Assembly: GCA_022711195.1 (NCBI GenBank)
Contig: JAKLFN010000053.1
Span: forward strand, 1 to 11,386
DNA: 11,386 nucleotides
Origin: Bacteroidota bacterium
GTDB lineage: Bacteria > Bacteroidota > Bacteroidia > Bacteroidales > VadinHA17
Direction of reading: 5' to 3'
Every line of letters starts with the position of its first letter. The stretch's first letter is position 1. Below the pieces are notes generated by a model. That model searched no databases. It saw nothing but the letters and a program-made list of their open reading frames with translations, and was not told the origin of the DNA. Both the position numbers and the translations under genes were made by a program. Shown in pieces: positions 1 through 9,085 of the stretch.

Positions 1-164
1 TCAGCTCTGCTCCTTTCGTACAGATTTTCAGCTTTTTCCTGGGATATTTTGTGATACATGAGCACCACTATCTGAGGATTTTCCGGATCAGGGGGTTCAT
101 CGATGTCAGAACATCCGATTGCCAGAAAAAAAACAGTAATAAAAATAAAAACTATTCTTCTCAT
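1..164 (-). CDS. Lipoprotein, probable polysaccharide deacetylase-like (5' end only)
   Basis: Partial gene; only the first 54 codons lie in the window and the rest continues past the left edge. The protein begins with a basic, strongly hydrophobic stretch (MRRIVFIFITVFF) ending in the lipobox LAIGC, so Cys18 is the likely lipidated residue and the product is probably an envelope lipoprotein. A short acidic, Pro-rich spacer follows, then VVLMYHKI at about residues 33-40 and a YERS stretch. The hydrophobic-MYH-K/R-I pattern is typical of the first strand of NodB-type polysaccharide deacetylases and relatives, which remove N-acetyl or O-acetyl groups from envelope or extracellular glycans. The catalytic Asp-His-His residues would lie outside the window, so the family call is tentative and the lipoprotein call firmer. 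The ATG has no Shine-Dalgarno sequence. A terminator lies about 28 bp upstream, which separates this gene from the TPR gene. Confidence 0.6.
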   Translation of the reverse strand, partial: MRRIVFIFITVFFLAIGCSDIDEPPDPENPQIVVLMYHKISQEKAENLYERSRA

Positions 165-192
165 GCTTTGGTTATAATATCTGGTTAAAATA

Positions 193-225
193 AAAAAAGC
201 TTTTCATTATACGAAAAGCTTTTTT
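193..225 (-). terminator. Intrinsic terminator after the gyrA-TPR unit
   Basis: A perfect 13-bp inverted repeat (193-205 with 213-225, core AAAAGCTTTT) flanks a 7-nt loop. Read on the minus strand, the stem is followed by a run of T. It lies 46 bp beyond the TPR-protein stop codon. The arms are A/T-rich and near-symmetric, so it could act in both directions. It is also only 28 bp upstream of the deacetylase-like start codon, which leaves little room for a promoter between hairpin and gene. Confidence 0.75.
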
Positions 226-270
226 ATGATTTACCTGTTTATCAAGGTATCCAGGTTATATTTCTCATGA

Positions 271-1446
271 TTACTTCTGTTCGAGGGCGCTCAACTTAGC
301 TCTGACCTCTTCATACTTGCTATTCAGGGAAGCATCTTTCTGTTTCAGTCTGTAATATAGTTCCTGGAGGCTTCTAAGAGTATATGTATCATCAGGTTTC
401 AGTTCAAGAGCTCTTTCCATGTAAGGAAGGGCTTTCGCATAAACCGTATTGGCTTCTTCAATTGCTACGGTATATTTGTTTACATCCATGATGTCATTTG
501 CTTTCAGGAACATATCTGCAGCCTTATTTATATAAGCGGCTCCGAGACCATACTGGGTATCATACAGGTCATTCTTGATTTCGATTGATTTTGTGAGCTC
601 AGCAATAGCCTGATCAAAATTATTCTGATTAAGATGCATTATACCTGCTGCAAAGTACAGGCTGTAGTTGTTGGGATCTGCTTCTTTTGCTATCGCGATA
701 TATTTCTGAGCCTGTTCCGGTTTATCAGCTTTAAGGTAGAAATCGATAAGCTGAAGGGTTACCTGGTTGTCGCCGGGGAATTTATTGGGAAGGTCGAGTA
801 GATAAGCTTCGGCTTTGATTGTATCTCCTAGTCCCATGAGGCTTTCATAAATCTGAATGTGAGGTGTAATTCCCAGGTATTTCATTTCGGCACATTTCTC
901 GAAATATTTTATTGCATCCTGATATTTTTTTGAATTGATGGCTGCAAGGCCGGCGTTATAATACATACCTGTATCGATAGCACCAGCATATTTATCGCTT
1001 TCGGTAATCTCTATCTGTGTGGCAAACGATTTCAGGGCACCATCGAAGTCTTTGGCTTCAAACTTCTTGCTTCCCTGGGCATACAGGTCAAGGGCCAGTG
1101 AATTATATATCATGTTTGTAATGATCCTTTTCTTCGTACCTCCTTTAGGATCGAGTGAGATCGCTTTTTCATATGCTGCATAAGCTTCTGCCAGAGGATC
1201 GGCATAATATGAGCTGTATTTTGGATCTTCAGCTTTATAGACAGCCTGGCATAGTTTCCCTTTTGCAAAATAGGTGTTGAACCAGTTTTTGGATTTCTCA
1301 TTAGTGAGTGCCTGATCAAGGGCTTCTTTTGCCTTATCCAGGGCACCCTGGTCAATGAAACTGAGAGCTGAAGTCACTTTACCCTTCTGTGCCATTGCTC
1401 CGAATGAGATGAATACTACAAGTAGTAGCGAATAGAATTTTTTCAT
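271..1446 (-). CDS. Secreted tetratricopeptide-repeat protein
   Basis: A 391-residue protein with a clear signal peptide: basic MKK, hydrophobic core, and probable signal peptidase I cleavage after AMA, leaving Gln20 as mature N-terminus. It is therefore probably periplasmic or otherwise outside the inner membrane. The rest is helical with TPR-type spacing. Recognisable repeats lie near residues 163-190 (AGLAAINSKKYQDAIKYF), 263-292 (FAAGIMHLNQNNFDQAIAEL) and 334-368 (ending ERALELKPDD, then TLRSLQELYYRL), with weaker ones near 25-50, 84-102 and 120-148. No enzymatic domain is visible; TPR arrays usually bind peptides or scaffold complexes, and the ligand cannot be told here. It lies 66 bp after gyrA on the same strand with no terminator between, so co-transcription is likely. 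A TPR gene after gyrA recurs in Bacteroidota as I recall. Function unknown. Confidence 0.9.
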   Translation of the reverse strand: MKKFYSLLLVVFISFGAMAQKGKVTSALSFIDQGALDKAKEALDQALTNEKSKNWFNTYFAKGKLCQAVYKAEDPKYSSYYADPLAEAYAAYEKAISLDPKGGTKKRIITNMIYNSLALDLYAQGSKKFEAKDFDGALKSFATQIEITESDKYAGAIDTGMYYNAGLAAINSKKYQDAIKYFEKCAEMKYLGITPHIQIYESLMGLGDTIKAEAYLLDLPNKFPGDNQVTLQLIDFYLKADKPEQAQKYIAIAKEADPNNYSLYFAAGIMHLNQNNFDQAIAELTKSIEIKNDLYDTQYGLGAAYINKAADMFLKANDIMDVNKYTVAIEEANTVYAKALPYMERALELKPDDTYTLRSLQELYYRLKQKDASLNSKYEEVRAKLSALEQK

Positions 1447-1512
1447 GATTATTACTTTAATTTTTAAAAGTTTTTGTTCTTAAATAATTTTCCAAATTTA
1501 TAACATTACTTA

Positions 1513-4047
1513 TTAATCTTCAAATTCTTTGCCATTTTCCTCACCAAAGGAATTATTTTCCTGACTTTCGTCATTTTCAGGGGCTTCGGGAATATCATTC
1601 TCCTCGTTGACTTCAACACATGCCACTGATGCAATTATATCATTTCCCCTGAGATTTATAAGTCTTACCCCCTGGGTTGCACGGCCCATCAACCTGAGAG
1701 CCGAGACAGGGCTGCGAAGGATGTTTCCGAACTGTGTAATTATCATAAGATCATGGTTATCGGTAACGTCCTTAAGAGCGATAAGGGATCCTGTTTTCTT
1801 GGTGATATTTATGGTCTTTACACCCTTACCCCCTCTGTTGGTTATCCTGTATGCATCGATATCTGTTCTTTTGCCATAACCTTTTTCAGATACAACGAGT
1901 ATATCTTTCTCTTTGTTCTCGACAGTAATCATTCCTACAACAATATCTGTTTCTTCATCGGCAAGTCTTATTCCCCTGACACCTGAAGCTGTTCTGCCCA
2001 TTGGTCTTACATAGCTTTCAGGAAAGCATATTGCCCTTCCCGATCTTACCGCAAGCATTATGTGGTGATTGCCGTTTGTCATTTTAGCTTCAAGCAGTTC
2101 ATCCCCTTCCCTTACTGTTATTGCATTCACGCCGTTTGCTCTTGGCCTTGAATATGCTTCGAGGGAAGTTTTTTTGATAATACCCTTTTTGGTACACAAT
2201 ACAATAAAATTATTGTTGATATATGAAGGGTCATTAAGATCCATTACATTGATAAAGGCTTTAACAGTATCACCGGGTTCAATATTAATAAGGTTCTGCA
2301 TAGCTCTGCCCTTCGATGTCCGTGATCCTTCGGGGATATTATAGACCTTCAGCCAGTAGCATTTTCCCCTTGTCGTAAAGAAGAGCATATTATTATGCAT
2401 GGTGGCTATATAAAGGTGTTCGATGAAATCTTCATCCCTTGTTGTACTTCCTTTGGCACCTGTACCGCCCCTGTTCTGGCGTCTGAATTCGGTAAGAGGT
2501 GTTCTCTTGATATATCCGAGGTGTGAGATCGTTATTACCATCTCGTCGTCGGCGTAGAAATCTTCAGGATTGAATTCTTCTTCGCTGGGAATGATCTCGG
2601 TTCTTCTTTTATCGCCGTATTTCTGCTTTACCTCAGCCAGTTCATCCTTGATTATCTTCATCTGGAGCTCCACGCTTGCAAGGACGCTTTTCAGGTAGCC
2701 GATAAGGTCCATAACTTCCTTGTATTCAGCTCTAAGTTTATCCTGTTCAAGGCCAGTAAGCTGCCGCAGCCTCATATCGACTATTGCACGTGACTGGATG
2801 TCGGTCAGCCCGAATCTCTCCATTAATTTCTCGCGAGCTATGTCAGGATTTTTTGAAGCTTTTATAATGGCTATTACCTCGTCGATATTGTCGCTGGCAA
2901 TGATAAGTCCTTCAAGTATATGTGCTCTTTTCTCAGCCTGGTCGAGGTCAAATTTCGTCCTGCGCATTATCACATCATGCCTGTGCTTAACGAAATAGTG
3001 GATCAGCTCTTTTGTATTGAGTGTGCGGGGACGACCTTTTACCAGTGCAATGTTATTCACGCTGAAGGTAGTCTGGAGCTGTGAGTATTTGAAAAGGTGG
3101 TTTAGGACGACATTTGCGGTGGCATCTTTCTTAAGTATCATAACGATGCGCATGCCGTTCCTGTCCGACTCATCGTTTATATACGAAATACCTTCCAGTT
3201 TCTTGTCGTTTATAAGGCTGGCGATCTTCTGGATCATTTCAGCCTTATTTACCATATACGGGATTTCAGTAACAACAATGCATTCTCTTCCGGAGTGTGT
3301 AATCTCCACCTCAGTGCGTGCCCTGACTACAATTTTGCCACGGCCTGTTTCGAGGGCGTCGCGGATGCCCTGTTCTCCATATATAATACCTCCTGTTGGG
3401 AAATCGGGACCTTTTATATATTTAAGAAGTTCTTCTGATGTTATGTCGTTGTTATCGATATATGCTATCGTTGCATCTACTATTTCGCTCAGGTTATGAG
3501 GGGCCATGTTGGTAGCCATACCCACTGCAATACCTGAAGCACCATTTACCAGCAGCACTGGTATTCGTGTTGGCAGAACAGTTGGTTCCTGGAGCGAGTC
3601 GTCGAAATTTGGCTGGAAGTCGACAGTCTCCTTTTCAATATCTGACAGTGTATCTTCTGCTATCCTGCGGAGCCTTGCTTCAGTGTACCGCATAGCTGCC
3701 GGACTGTCGCCGTCGATCGAACCAAAGTTACCCTGGCCATCGACCAGCTGATATCTCATCGACCACTCCTGTGCCATTCTGACCATCGCCTCATATACCG
3801 AAGAATCGCCATGGGGATGATATTTACCAAGCACCTCTCCTACTATTCTTGCTGACTTTTTATATGGTTTGTTTGCGAGAACTCCAAGTTCCGACATGCC
3901 GTATAATACACGGCGGTGAACAGGCTTCAGTCCGTCTCTCACGTCAGGTAATGCTCTCGATACGATAACCGACATCGAATAATCGATATATGCCGATTTC
4001 ATCTCCTCCTCAATATTTACCTGAACTATCCTCTCTCTTTCTGACAT
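1513..4047 (-). CDS. gyrA: DNA gyrase subunit A
   Basis: An 844-residue GyrA, the breakage-reunion subunit that works with GyrB as an A2B2 enzyme to put negative supercoils into DNA using ATP. The N-terminal part has the winged-helix region with [14 protein letters not shown], the quinolone-resistance region [15 protein letters not shown] and the catalytic tyrosine in AAMRYTEAR (Tyr121, equal to E. coli Tyr122). The quinolone-contact positions are Ser82 and Glu86 (E. coli Ser83 and Asp87), a drug-sensitive type. A coiled coil covers about residues 365-480. The C-terminal beta-pinwheel starts near residue 500 and carries a GyrA-box at 524-530 (QNRGGTG), which separates it from ParC. A second box-like TNRGGKG lies at 736-742. 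The tail from about 813 is Glu/Asp/Asn-rich and probably disordered. The start agrees with the family N-terminus. gyrB is not in the window. The gene is divergent from clpC. Confidence 0.98.
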   Translation of the reverse strand: MSERERIVQVNIEEEMKSAYIDYSMSVIVSRALPDVRDGLKPVHRRVLYGMSELGVLANKPYKKSARIVGEVLGKYHPHGDSSVYEAMVRMAQEWSMRYQLVDGQGNFGSIDGDSPAAMRYTEARLRRIAEDTLSDIEKETVDFQPNFDDSLQEPTVLPTRIPVLLVNGASGIAVGMATNMAPHNLSEIVDATIAYIDNNDITSEELLKYIKGPDFPTGGIIYGEQGIRDALETGRGKIVVRARTEVEITHSGRECIVVTEIPYMVNKAEMIQKIASLINDKKLEGISYINDESDRNGMRIVMILKKDATANVVLNHLFKYSQLQTTFSVNNIALVKGRPRTLNTKELIHYFVKHRHDVIMRRTKFDLDQAEKRAHILEGLIIASDNIDEVIAIIKASKNPDIAREKLMERFGLTDIQSRAIVDMRLRQLTGLEQDKLRAEYKEVMDLIGYLKSVLASVELQMKIIKDELAEVKQKYGDKRRTEIIPSEEEFNPEDFYADDEMVITISHLGYIKRTPLTEFRRQNRGGTGAKGSTTRDEDFIEHLYIATMHNNMLFFTTRGKCYWLKVYNIPEGSRTSKGRAMQNLINIEPGDTVKAFINVMDLNDPSYINNNFIVLCTKKGIIKKTSLEAYSRPRANGVNAITVREGDELLEAKMTNGNHHIMLAVRSGRAICFPESYVRPMGRTASGVRGIRLADEETDIVVGMITVENKEKDILVVSEKGYGKRTDIDAYRITNRGGKGVKTINITKKTGSLIALKDVTDNHDLMIITQFGNILRSPVSALRLMGRATQGVRLINLRGNDIIASVACVEVNEENDIPEAPENDESQENNSFGEENGKEFED

Positions 4048-4184
4048 AACAGATTAAAAATTAATTAATTACGACATGCAAACTTTTTTTTTCATTTGCC
4101 GTACGAAAATAGTAAATATTTCCCTCTTAACGGGCTTTTAAAGGGTGATTTTTTAACATAGTTGTTCATAAATGGGCACGAAAA

Positions 4185-4242
4185 TTGACAATGTTAAATA
4201 TTGCATAAGTTAACTTTGTTTTGCGGTCATAATGTACTTTTG
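4185..4242 (+). promoter_or_regulatory. Candidate clpC promoter(s), Bacteroidota type
   Basis: The 250-bp region between the divergent gyrA and clpC starts holds two matches to the Bacteroidota -7 consensus TAnnTTTG on the plus strand: TAACTTTG at 4211-4218 and TACTTTTG at 4235-4242. For the downstream one a TTTG at 4215-4218 lies 16 bp upstream, slightly short of the usual spacing. For the upstream one the nearest TTG (4185-4187) is 23 bp away, slightly long. Either would give a leader of roughly 50-75 nt. No CIRCE, CtsR-type heptad repeat or other heat-shock operator is visible. On the minus strand only a weak match for gyrA is seen (AAAGTTTG, complement of 4079-4086). Confidence 0.4.
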
Positions 4243-4297
4243 TCGGTTCTGCATGACATTATGACTGTATAAAACATTAAAAAGAGAACAATAATAT

Positions 4298-6820
4298 ATG
4301 GATTCACACTTTTCACAAAGGGTAAAAGATATTCTGGGCTACAGTAAAGAGGAGGCTATAAGGTTGGGAAACAGTCATATCAGTCCTGAACACCTGTTTC
4401 TTGGCATATTACGTGATGGTGAAGGCGGTGCTGTTGATATCCTGGTAAACCAGGGTATTGACCTTATGGTACTGAAGGGTTCACTTGAGAAGAGTATCAA
4501 AGTGGAGAGCCCCGTTCCTGTTGCCGATCATGAGGTACTTCCCCTGCTCCGCAGCACAGAAAAGATACTTAAGCTTGTTTACCTTGAAGCAAAAGCCTTA
4601 AAAAGCTCAGTAATAGAGGCAGAACACCTTCTTCTGGCAATTCTGAAAGATGAAAACACCCTTGTATCGCGTTTTCTTTCCGAGATGGATGTCAATTACC
4701 TGTCTGTCAGGAGAATGGTGGAAACAGGCTCCCCCAGCGCCCGTGCCGATTACCCGCGCGATGAAGACGATGAGGGGCATGGATTCGGAGCCCCGGGAAA
4801 AAGCCCGGGAGGTGCACCTGCCACACCAAAATCATCATCCGACACCCCTGTACTGGATAATTTCGGCATCGACCTGACAAAAGCAGCAGAAGAAGGCAGG
4901 CTCGACCCGGTTGTCGGAAGAGAGCGTGAAATAGAAAGGCTAGCCCAGATACTCTCAAGGAGAAAGAAGAACAATCCTGTGCTTATCGGAGAACCCGGTG
5001 TCGGTAAATCGGCCATTGCTGAAGGCCTCGCCCTGCGTATTACCAAAAAGAACGTGTCAAGGGTTCTTTTCAATAAGCGTGTTGTGGCCCTCGACCTTGC
5101 ATCGATTGTTGCAGGAACAAAATACAGGGGCCAGTTCGAGGAGAGGATGAAGGCTATACTGAATGAACTTTCGAAGAATGACAATATAATATTGTTCATC
5201 GACGAGATCCATACTATTGTCGGCGCCGGTGGTGCCACGGGATCACTCGATGCAGCCAATATGCTGAAGCCGGCTCTTGCCAGGGGCGAGATACAATGTA
5301 TTGGAGCCACCACGCTTGATGAATACCGTCAGCATATTGAAAAAGATGGAGCCCTGGAAAGAAGGTTCCAGAAAGTGCTTGTTGATCCTACATCTATCGA
5401 CGAAACCATAGAAATCCTCAAAAACATTAAGGACAGGTATGAAGACCATCACAATGTTACCTATACCGATGATGCAATTGAAGCCTGTGTGAAGCTTACA
5501 AACAGGTATATATCTGACAGGCACCTGCCCGACAAGGCAATTGATGCACTCGACGAATCAGGTTCGAGGGTACATATTTCCAACATCGTCGTCCCCGAGA
5601 AGATACTGGAACTTGAAAAACAGCTGGAAGATGCCAAGAAGGACAAGATGACAGCTGTAAAAAACCAGAATTTCGAAAGGGCGGCAAGCTTCAGGGATCG
5701 GGAGAAAGATCTTCTCGACATGATAGACCTTGAAAAGAAGAAGTGGGAAAAGGAGCTTGCTGTAAACAGGGAAACAGTTGATGCCGAGAAAGTTGCAGAA
5801 GTGGTAGCAATGATGACCGGGGTTCCGGTCCAGCGTATAGCACAGACAGAAGGAACGAGACTCCTGCAGATGGCTGAAGAACTGCGTGGCAGCGTTATTG
5901 GCCAGGATGAAGCAATACAGAAAGTTGTTAAGTCAATCCAGCGAAACCGTGCAGGCCTGAAGGATCCAAATAAACCTATCGGTACTTTTATTTTCCTTGG
6001 TCCTACGGGTGTGGGAAAAACTCAGCTGGCAAAGGTTCTTGCAAAATTTCTTTTCGATACCACTGATAACCTCGTGAGAATTGATATGAGTGAGTATATG
6101 GAGAAATTTTCTGTTTCGAGGCTTGTCGGAGCTCCTCCCGGATATGTTGGTTATGAGGAGGGCGGCCAGCTTACTGAGAAAGTAAGAAGAAAACCATACT
6201 CCGTGGTGCTGCTCGATGAGATTGAAAAAGCACATCCTGATGTGTTCCATATCCTCCTGCAGGTTCTTGATGAGGGACAGCTTACCGACAGCCTGGGTCG
6301 CAGAATTGACTTCAGGAATACAATTGTCATTCTTACCTCTAACATAGGTACCCGGCAGATTGCAGAGTTCGGCCATGGTGTGGGCTTCGACACACAGGCA
6401 AAGAAAGCCACACGCGATGAGCAGTCAAGGAGTATTCTGCAGAAAGCTCTTCAGAAGACCTTTGCCCCGGAGTTCCTTAACAGGATCGACGATGTCGTAA
6501 TGTTCAACTCCCTGGGACGCGAAGAAATTAACCAGATAATAGACCTCGAGCTCAAAGGATTATTCGACAGGGTACGAACACTGGGCTATCAGCTCAATAT
6601 CGAACCTGCAGCCAGGGATTATATTGCCGAAAGGGGATTCGACGCAAACTATGGTGCGCGGCCCCTGAAACGAGCGATACAGAAATACCTCGAAGATCCG
6701 ATGGCAGAGATGATGATAAAAGCAGGCCAGAGTGACGGCGACCTTTTCAATATCGGATTTGACAGTGAAAAGTCGGAAATAGTGATTAAGATAGTGAAGA
6801 AAGAAGAGGCACAGAGCTAA
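4298..6820 (+). CDS. clpC: ClpC-type AAA+ unfoldase, ATPase subunit of ClpCP
   Basis: An 840-residue class I Clp/Hsp100 ATPase that unfolds proteins and feeds them to the ClpP peptidase in the cytoplasm. Two Clp N-domain repeats (about 4-70 and 80-142) lead into a Gly/Pro/acidic linker (143-185). AAA module 1 has Walker A GEPGVGKS (231-238), the pore loop KYRG (275-278) and Walker B ILFIDE (298-303). A UVR-like middle segment sits near 450-482; its short length marks ClpC rather than ClpB. AAA module 2 has Walker A GPTGVGKT (568-575), pore loop GYVGYEEGG (615-623), Walker B VVLLDE (636-641), an arginine finger in FLNRID (726-731) and sensor 2 in GARPLKRAI. VGF at 695-697 fits the ClpP-docking loop. 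No ctsR, mcsA or mcsB lies nearby, unlike Firmicutes clpC operons. The gene is divergent from gyrA, and its stop overlaps the convergent rimO stop by 4 bp. Confidence 0.96.
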   Translation: MDSHFSQRVKDILGYSKEEAIRLGNSHISPEHLFLGILRDGEGGAVDILVNQGIDLMVLKGSLEKSIKVESPVPVADHEVLPLLRSTEKILKLVYLEAKALKSSVIEAEHLLLAILKDENTLVSRFLSEMDVNYLSVRRMVETGSPSARADYPRDEDDEGHGFGAPGKSPGGAPATPKSSSDTPVLDNFGIDLTKAAEEGRLDPVVGREREIERLAQILSRRKKNNPVLIGEPGVGKSAIAEGLALRITKKNVSRVLFNKRVVALDLASIVAGTKYRGQFEERMKAILNELSKNDNIILFIDEIHTIVGAGGATGSLDAANMLKPALARGEIQCIGATTLDEYRQHIEKDGALERRFQKVLVDPTSIDETIEILKNIKDRYEDHHNVTYTDDAIEACVKLTNRYISDRHLPDKAIDALDESGSRVHISNIVVPEKILELEKQLEDAKKDKMTAVKNQNFERAASFRDREKDLLDMIDLEKKKWEKELAVNRETVDAEKVAEVVAMMTGVPVQRIAQTEGTRLLQMAEELRGSVIGQDEAIQKVVKSIQRNRAGLKDPNKPIGTFIFLGPTGVGKTQLAKVLAKFLFDTTDNLVRIDMSEYMEKFSVSRLVGAPPGYVGYEEGGQLTEKVRRKPYSVVLLDEIEKAHPDVFHILLQVLDEGQLTDSLGRRIDFRNTIVILTSNIGTRQIAEFGHGVGFDTQAKKATRDEQSRSILQKALQKTFAPEFLNRIDDVVMFNSLGREEINQIIDLELKGLFDRVRTLGYQLNIEPAARDYIAERGFDANYGARPLKRAIQKYLEDPMAEMMIKAGQSDGDLFNIGFDSEKSEIVIKIVKKEEAQS

Positions 6821-8112
6821 ACAGGGATCCCGAAGAGATCAAATTCACCTGCCTCAGTGATCATAACCCGGTAAAAAGTGCCGGGTTTTATTTTATATTT
6901 TACGGGAATAAGTACTTCCTGGTCAACCTCCGGGCTGTCATATTCTGTGCGGCCGGCAAAAAAATCGCCTTCCCTCCTGTCGATCATTACTTTCATAACA
7001 CGGCCTATGTATTTATGGTTCAGATCTGCCGAAATTGACTGTTGAATAGTCATCAGCTCCGAGACTCTGTCGTGTTTTACATCATCGGGAATATCATCAG
7101 CATAGTTTTCTCCCGAATATGTTCCTTCTTCATGAGAATAGGCAAACACTCCAAGCCTGTCGAAGCGGAAATCTGAAATAAATTTCTGAAGCTGTCTGAA
7201 ATCTTCTTCTGTTTCCCCGGGATGTCCTGCGATAAGTGTTGTTCTGATCACTGATCCGGGTATTTCGTCGCGGAGCCTGTAAAGGATATTTTCTGTTTCT
7301 GCCCTGTTATGCGACCTTTTCATTAGTCCGAGCATCCTGTCAGTAATATGCTGTACGGGGATATCGATATAACGGCATATACGAGGATTATCTCTTATAA
7401 TACTTATCAGCTCTTCAGGAAAATTTGCCGGGTACAGGTAATGGAGCCTGATCCATTCAAAGGATTCAATATCAAGGAGCCTGCGAACCAACTCCGGCAG
7501 CATCTGTTTTCTATAAAGGTCAAGGCCATAATAACTAAGGTCCTGCGCGATAAGTATCAGTTCCTTTACTCCCTTCTCAGCCAGCAGCTCTGCCTCATGA
7601 ATCAGCTCCTCAACAGGTCGGGAGATACATTTTCCCCTTATGGCCGGGATGGCACAGAACGCGCAACTTCGGTCGCACCCTTCAGATACTTTCAGGTATG
7701 CATAGTGTGAAGGAGTGGTAAGGTTCCGTTCAGAAAAGAGTTTCTTGCTGTAGCTCAGTCCGACAGCTTTCAATATGGAGCTCATATCGTTGACGCCGAA
7801 ATACTTGTCTACTTCAGGGATCTCTGTTTTCAGGGCATCCATGTAGCGTTCAGCCAGGCAGCCCATTACATACAGGTTTTCAATTTTGCCGTTTTCCCTG
7901 GCTTTTACGTATCTCAGGATGGTGTCGATACTTTCCTGCCGGGCATCATTGATGAAACCACATGTATTTATAATAACGGTTCCGGCGGTGAAGTCTTCGG
8001 CATCATGAGAAACAGTAAATCCACCGGCTTCAATCTGACGAAGGAGTTTCTCGGAGTCGACGACATTTTTCGAGCAGCCGAGAGTGATAATGTTGATTTT
8101 CCGTGGATTCAT
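6817..8112 (-). CDS. rimO: Ribosomal protein uS12 methylthiotransferase RimO
   Basis: A 431-residue radical-SAM methylthiotransferase that adds a methylthio group to the beta-carbon of a conserved aspartate of ribosomal protein uS12 (Asp88/89 in E. coli). The N-terminal UPF0004 domain has its three cluster-binding cysteines at 13 (TLGCSKN), 51 (INTCGF) and 85 (VMGCLAERY). The radical-SAM cluster motif is C146-x3-C150-x2-C153 in GCDRSCAFCAIP. The RimO-like FAYSHEEGT segment lies near 323-331, and a TRAM RNA/protein-binding domain fills about 366-431. These traits favour RimO over the tRNA-modifying relative MiaB. The start codon overlaps the ftsY stop as ATGA (8109-8112), so translation is probably coupled. 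The 3' end overlaps the convergent clpC stop by 4 bp and no terminator hairpin separates the two genes. Confidence 0.96.
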   Translation of the reverse strand: MNPRKINIITLGCSKNVVDSEKLLRQIEAGGFTVSHDAEDFTAGTVIINTCGFINDARQESIDTILRYVKARENGKIENLYVMGCLAERYMDALKTEIPEVDKYFGVNDMSSILKAVGLSYSKKLFSERNLTTPSHYAYLKVSEGCDRSCAFCAIPAIRGKCISRPVEELIHEAELLAEKGVKELILIAQDLSYYGLDLYRKQMLPELVRRLLDIESFEWIRLHYLYPANFPEELISIIRDNPRICRYIDIPVQHITDRMLGLMKRSHNRAETENILYRLRDEIPGSVIRTTLIAGHPGETEEDFRQLQKFISDFRFDRLGVFAYSHEEGTYSGENYADDIPDDVKHDRVSELMTIQQSISADLNHKYIGRVMKVMIDRREGDFFAGRTEYDSPEVDQEVLIPVKYKIKPGTFYRVMITEAGEFDLFGIPV

Positions 8113-9062
8113 TTGCTGAATAATGAATCGACAAATTCTTCCCTGTCAAAGATCTGGAGGTCATCCATTTTTTCGCCAATCCCGATATATTTCACAGGGA
8201 TCTTAAACTGGTCGGATATCCCGATGACTACGCCTCCTTTTGCTGTTCCGTCGAGCTTAGTAATTGCCATTGCTGTTACGTCGGTGGCAGCGGTGAATTG
8301 TTTTGCCTGTTCAAATGCATTTTGCCCGGTCGAACCATCGAGTACCAGTAATACTTCGTGAGGAGCTCCGGGCAGGACTTTTTCCATCACACGTTTAATT
8401 TTTGACAGTTCGGTCATCAGGTTGACCTTATTATGGAGCCGTCCGGCAGTGTCGATGATAACCACTTCATATCCGCCTGAGACGCCTGATTTTACTGTGT
8501 CGAAGGCTACTGAAGCAGGGTCGGAACCCATTTTTTGCTTAACGATGTCAACGCCTGTTCTGTCGGCCCATATCTGGAGCTGTTCTATAGCTGCTGCCCT
8601 GAAGGTATCTGCGGCGCCAAGCAGGACTTTCTTCCCGGCCTGTTTATAAAGGTAGGCCAGTTTTGCAATGGTTGTGGTTTTTCCTGCACCGTTTACTCCC
8701 ACAATCATGATTACATGGGGTGATTGTGTACCGGGAGCGCTGAAGTCACCCATGCCCTTTTCGTTATTCTCCTTCAGAAGGGCTGCTATTTCTTCTTTAA
8801 GAATCAGATTAAGCTCACTTGTATTGAGAAATTTGTCGCGGCTGACGCGGGCTTCGATCCTGGCTATAATTTTAATGGTCGTTGCTGCTCCGACATCGGA
8901 AGACACAAGCACTTCCTCGAGATTATCCAGGACTTCATCATCGACTTTTGATTTGCCGATGACAGCTCTGGAGAGTTTTGTAAAAACCGATTCCTTGGTT
9001 TTCTCAAGGCCTTTATTCAGGTTCTCCTTTTTCTCCCTGCTAAAAAATCCGTTCCAGGCCAT
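8109..9062 (-). CDS. ftsY: Signal recognition particle receptor FtsY
   Basis: SRP-GTPase that docks ribosome-nascent-chain-SRP complexes at the inner membrane and passes them to the Sec translocon. With the start at 9062 the protein has 317 residues. A short amphipathic/basic N-terminus (MAWNGFFSREKKENLNKGL) probably touches the membrane; the long acidic A domain of E. coli FtsY is absent. The N domain (about 20-100) is followed by the G domain with G1 GVNGAGKTT (122-130), DTFRAAA (152-158), G3 DTAGR (204-208), G4 TKLD (268-271) and closing GIGE (294-297). An in-frame ATG at 9104 would add 14 residues (MCPYFYYLTFNNYQ), but it lies in the loop of a terminator-like hairpin and the extra sequence is not family-like. 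The internal Met gives the usual start. The gene overlaps rimO downstream (ATGA) and follows the rpmB-rpmG-DUF4295 cluster. I see no promoter of its own. Confidence 0.95.
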   Translation of the reverse strand: MAWNGFFSREKKENLNKGLEKTKESVFTKLSRAVIGKSKVDDEVLDNLEEVLVSSDVGAATTIKIIARIEARVSRDKFLNTSELNLILKEEIAALLKENNEKGMGDFSAPGTQSPHVIMIVGVNGAGKTTTIAKLAYLYKQAGKKVLLGAADTFRAAAIEQLQIWADRTGVDIVKQKMGSDPASVAFDTVKSGVSGGYEVVIIDTAGRLHNKVNLMTELSKIKRVMEKVLPGAPHEVLLVLDGSTGQNAFEQAKQFTAATDVTAMAITKLDGTAKGGVVIGISDQFKIPVKYIGIGEKMDDLQIFDREEFVDSLFSK

Positions 9063-9085
9063 CTGATAATTATTGAAGGTAAGAT

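Noticed and set aside
3017..3499. 160-residue plus-strand ORF opposite gyrA
   Set aside because: Shadow of the gyrA frame; no domain, no promoter, and gyrA is intact throughout.
4122..4145. CIRCE or similar heat-shock operator upstream of clpC
   Set aside because: The inverted repeat is imperfect and lacks the CIRCE arms; it is kept only as a low-interest structure.
4750..5313. 187-residue minus-strand ORF opposite clpC
   Set aside because: Ser/Pro-rich low-complexity translation typical of the antisense of a well-conserved AAA+ gene.
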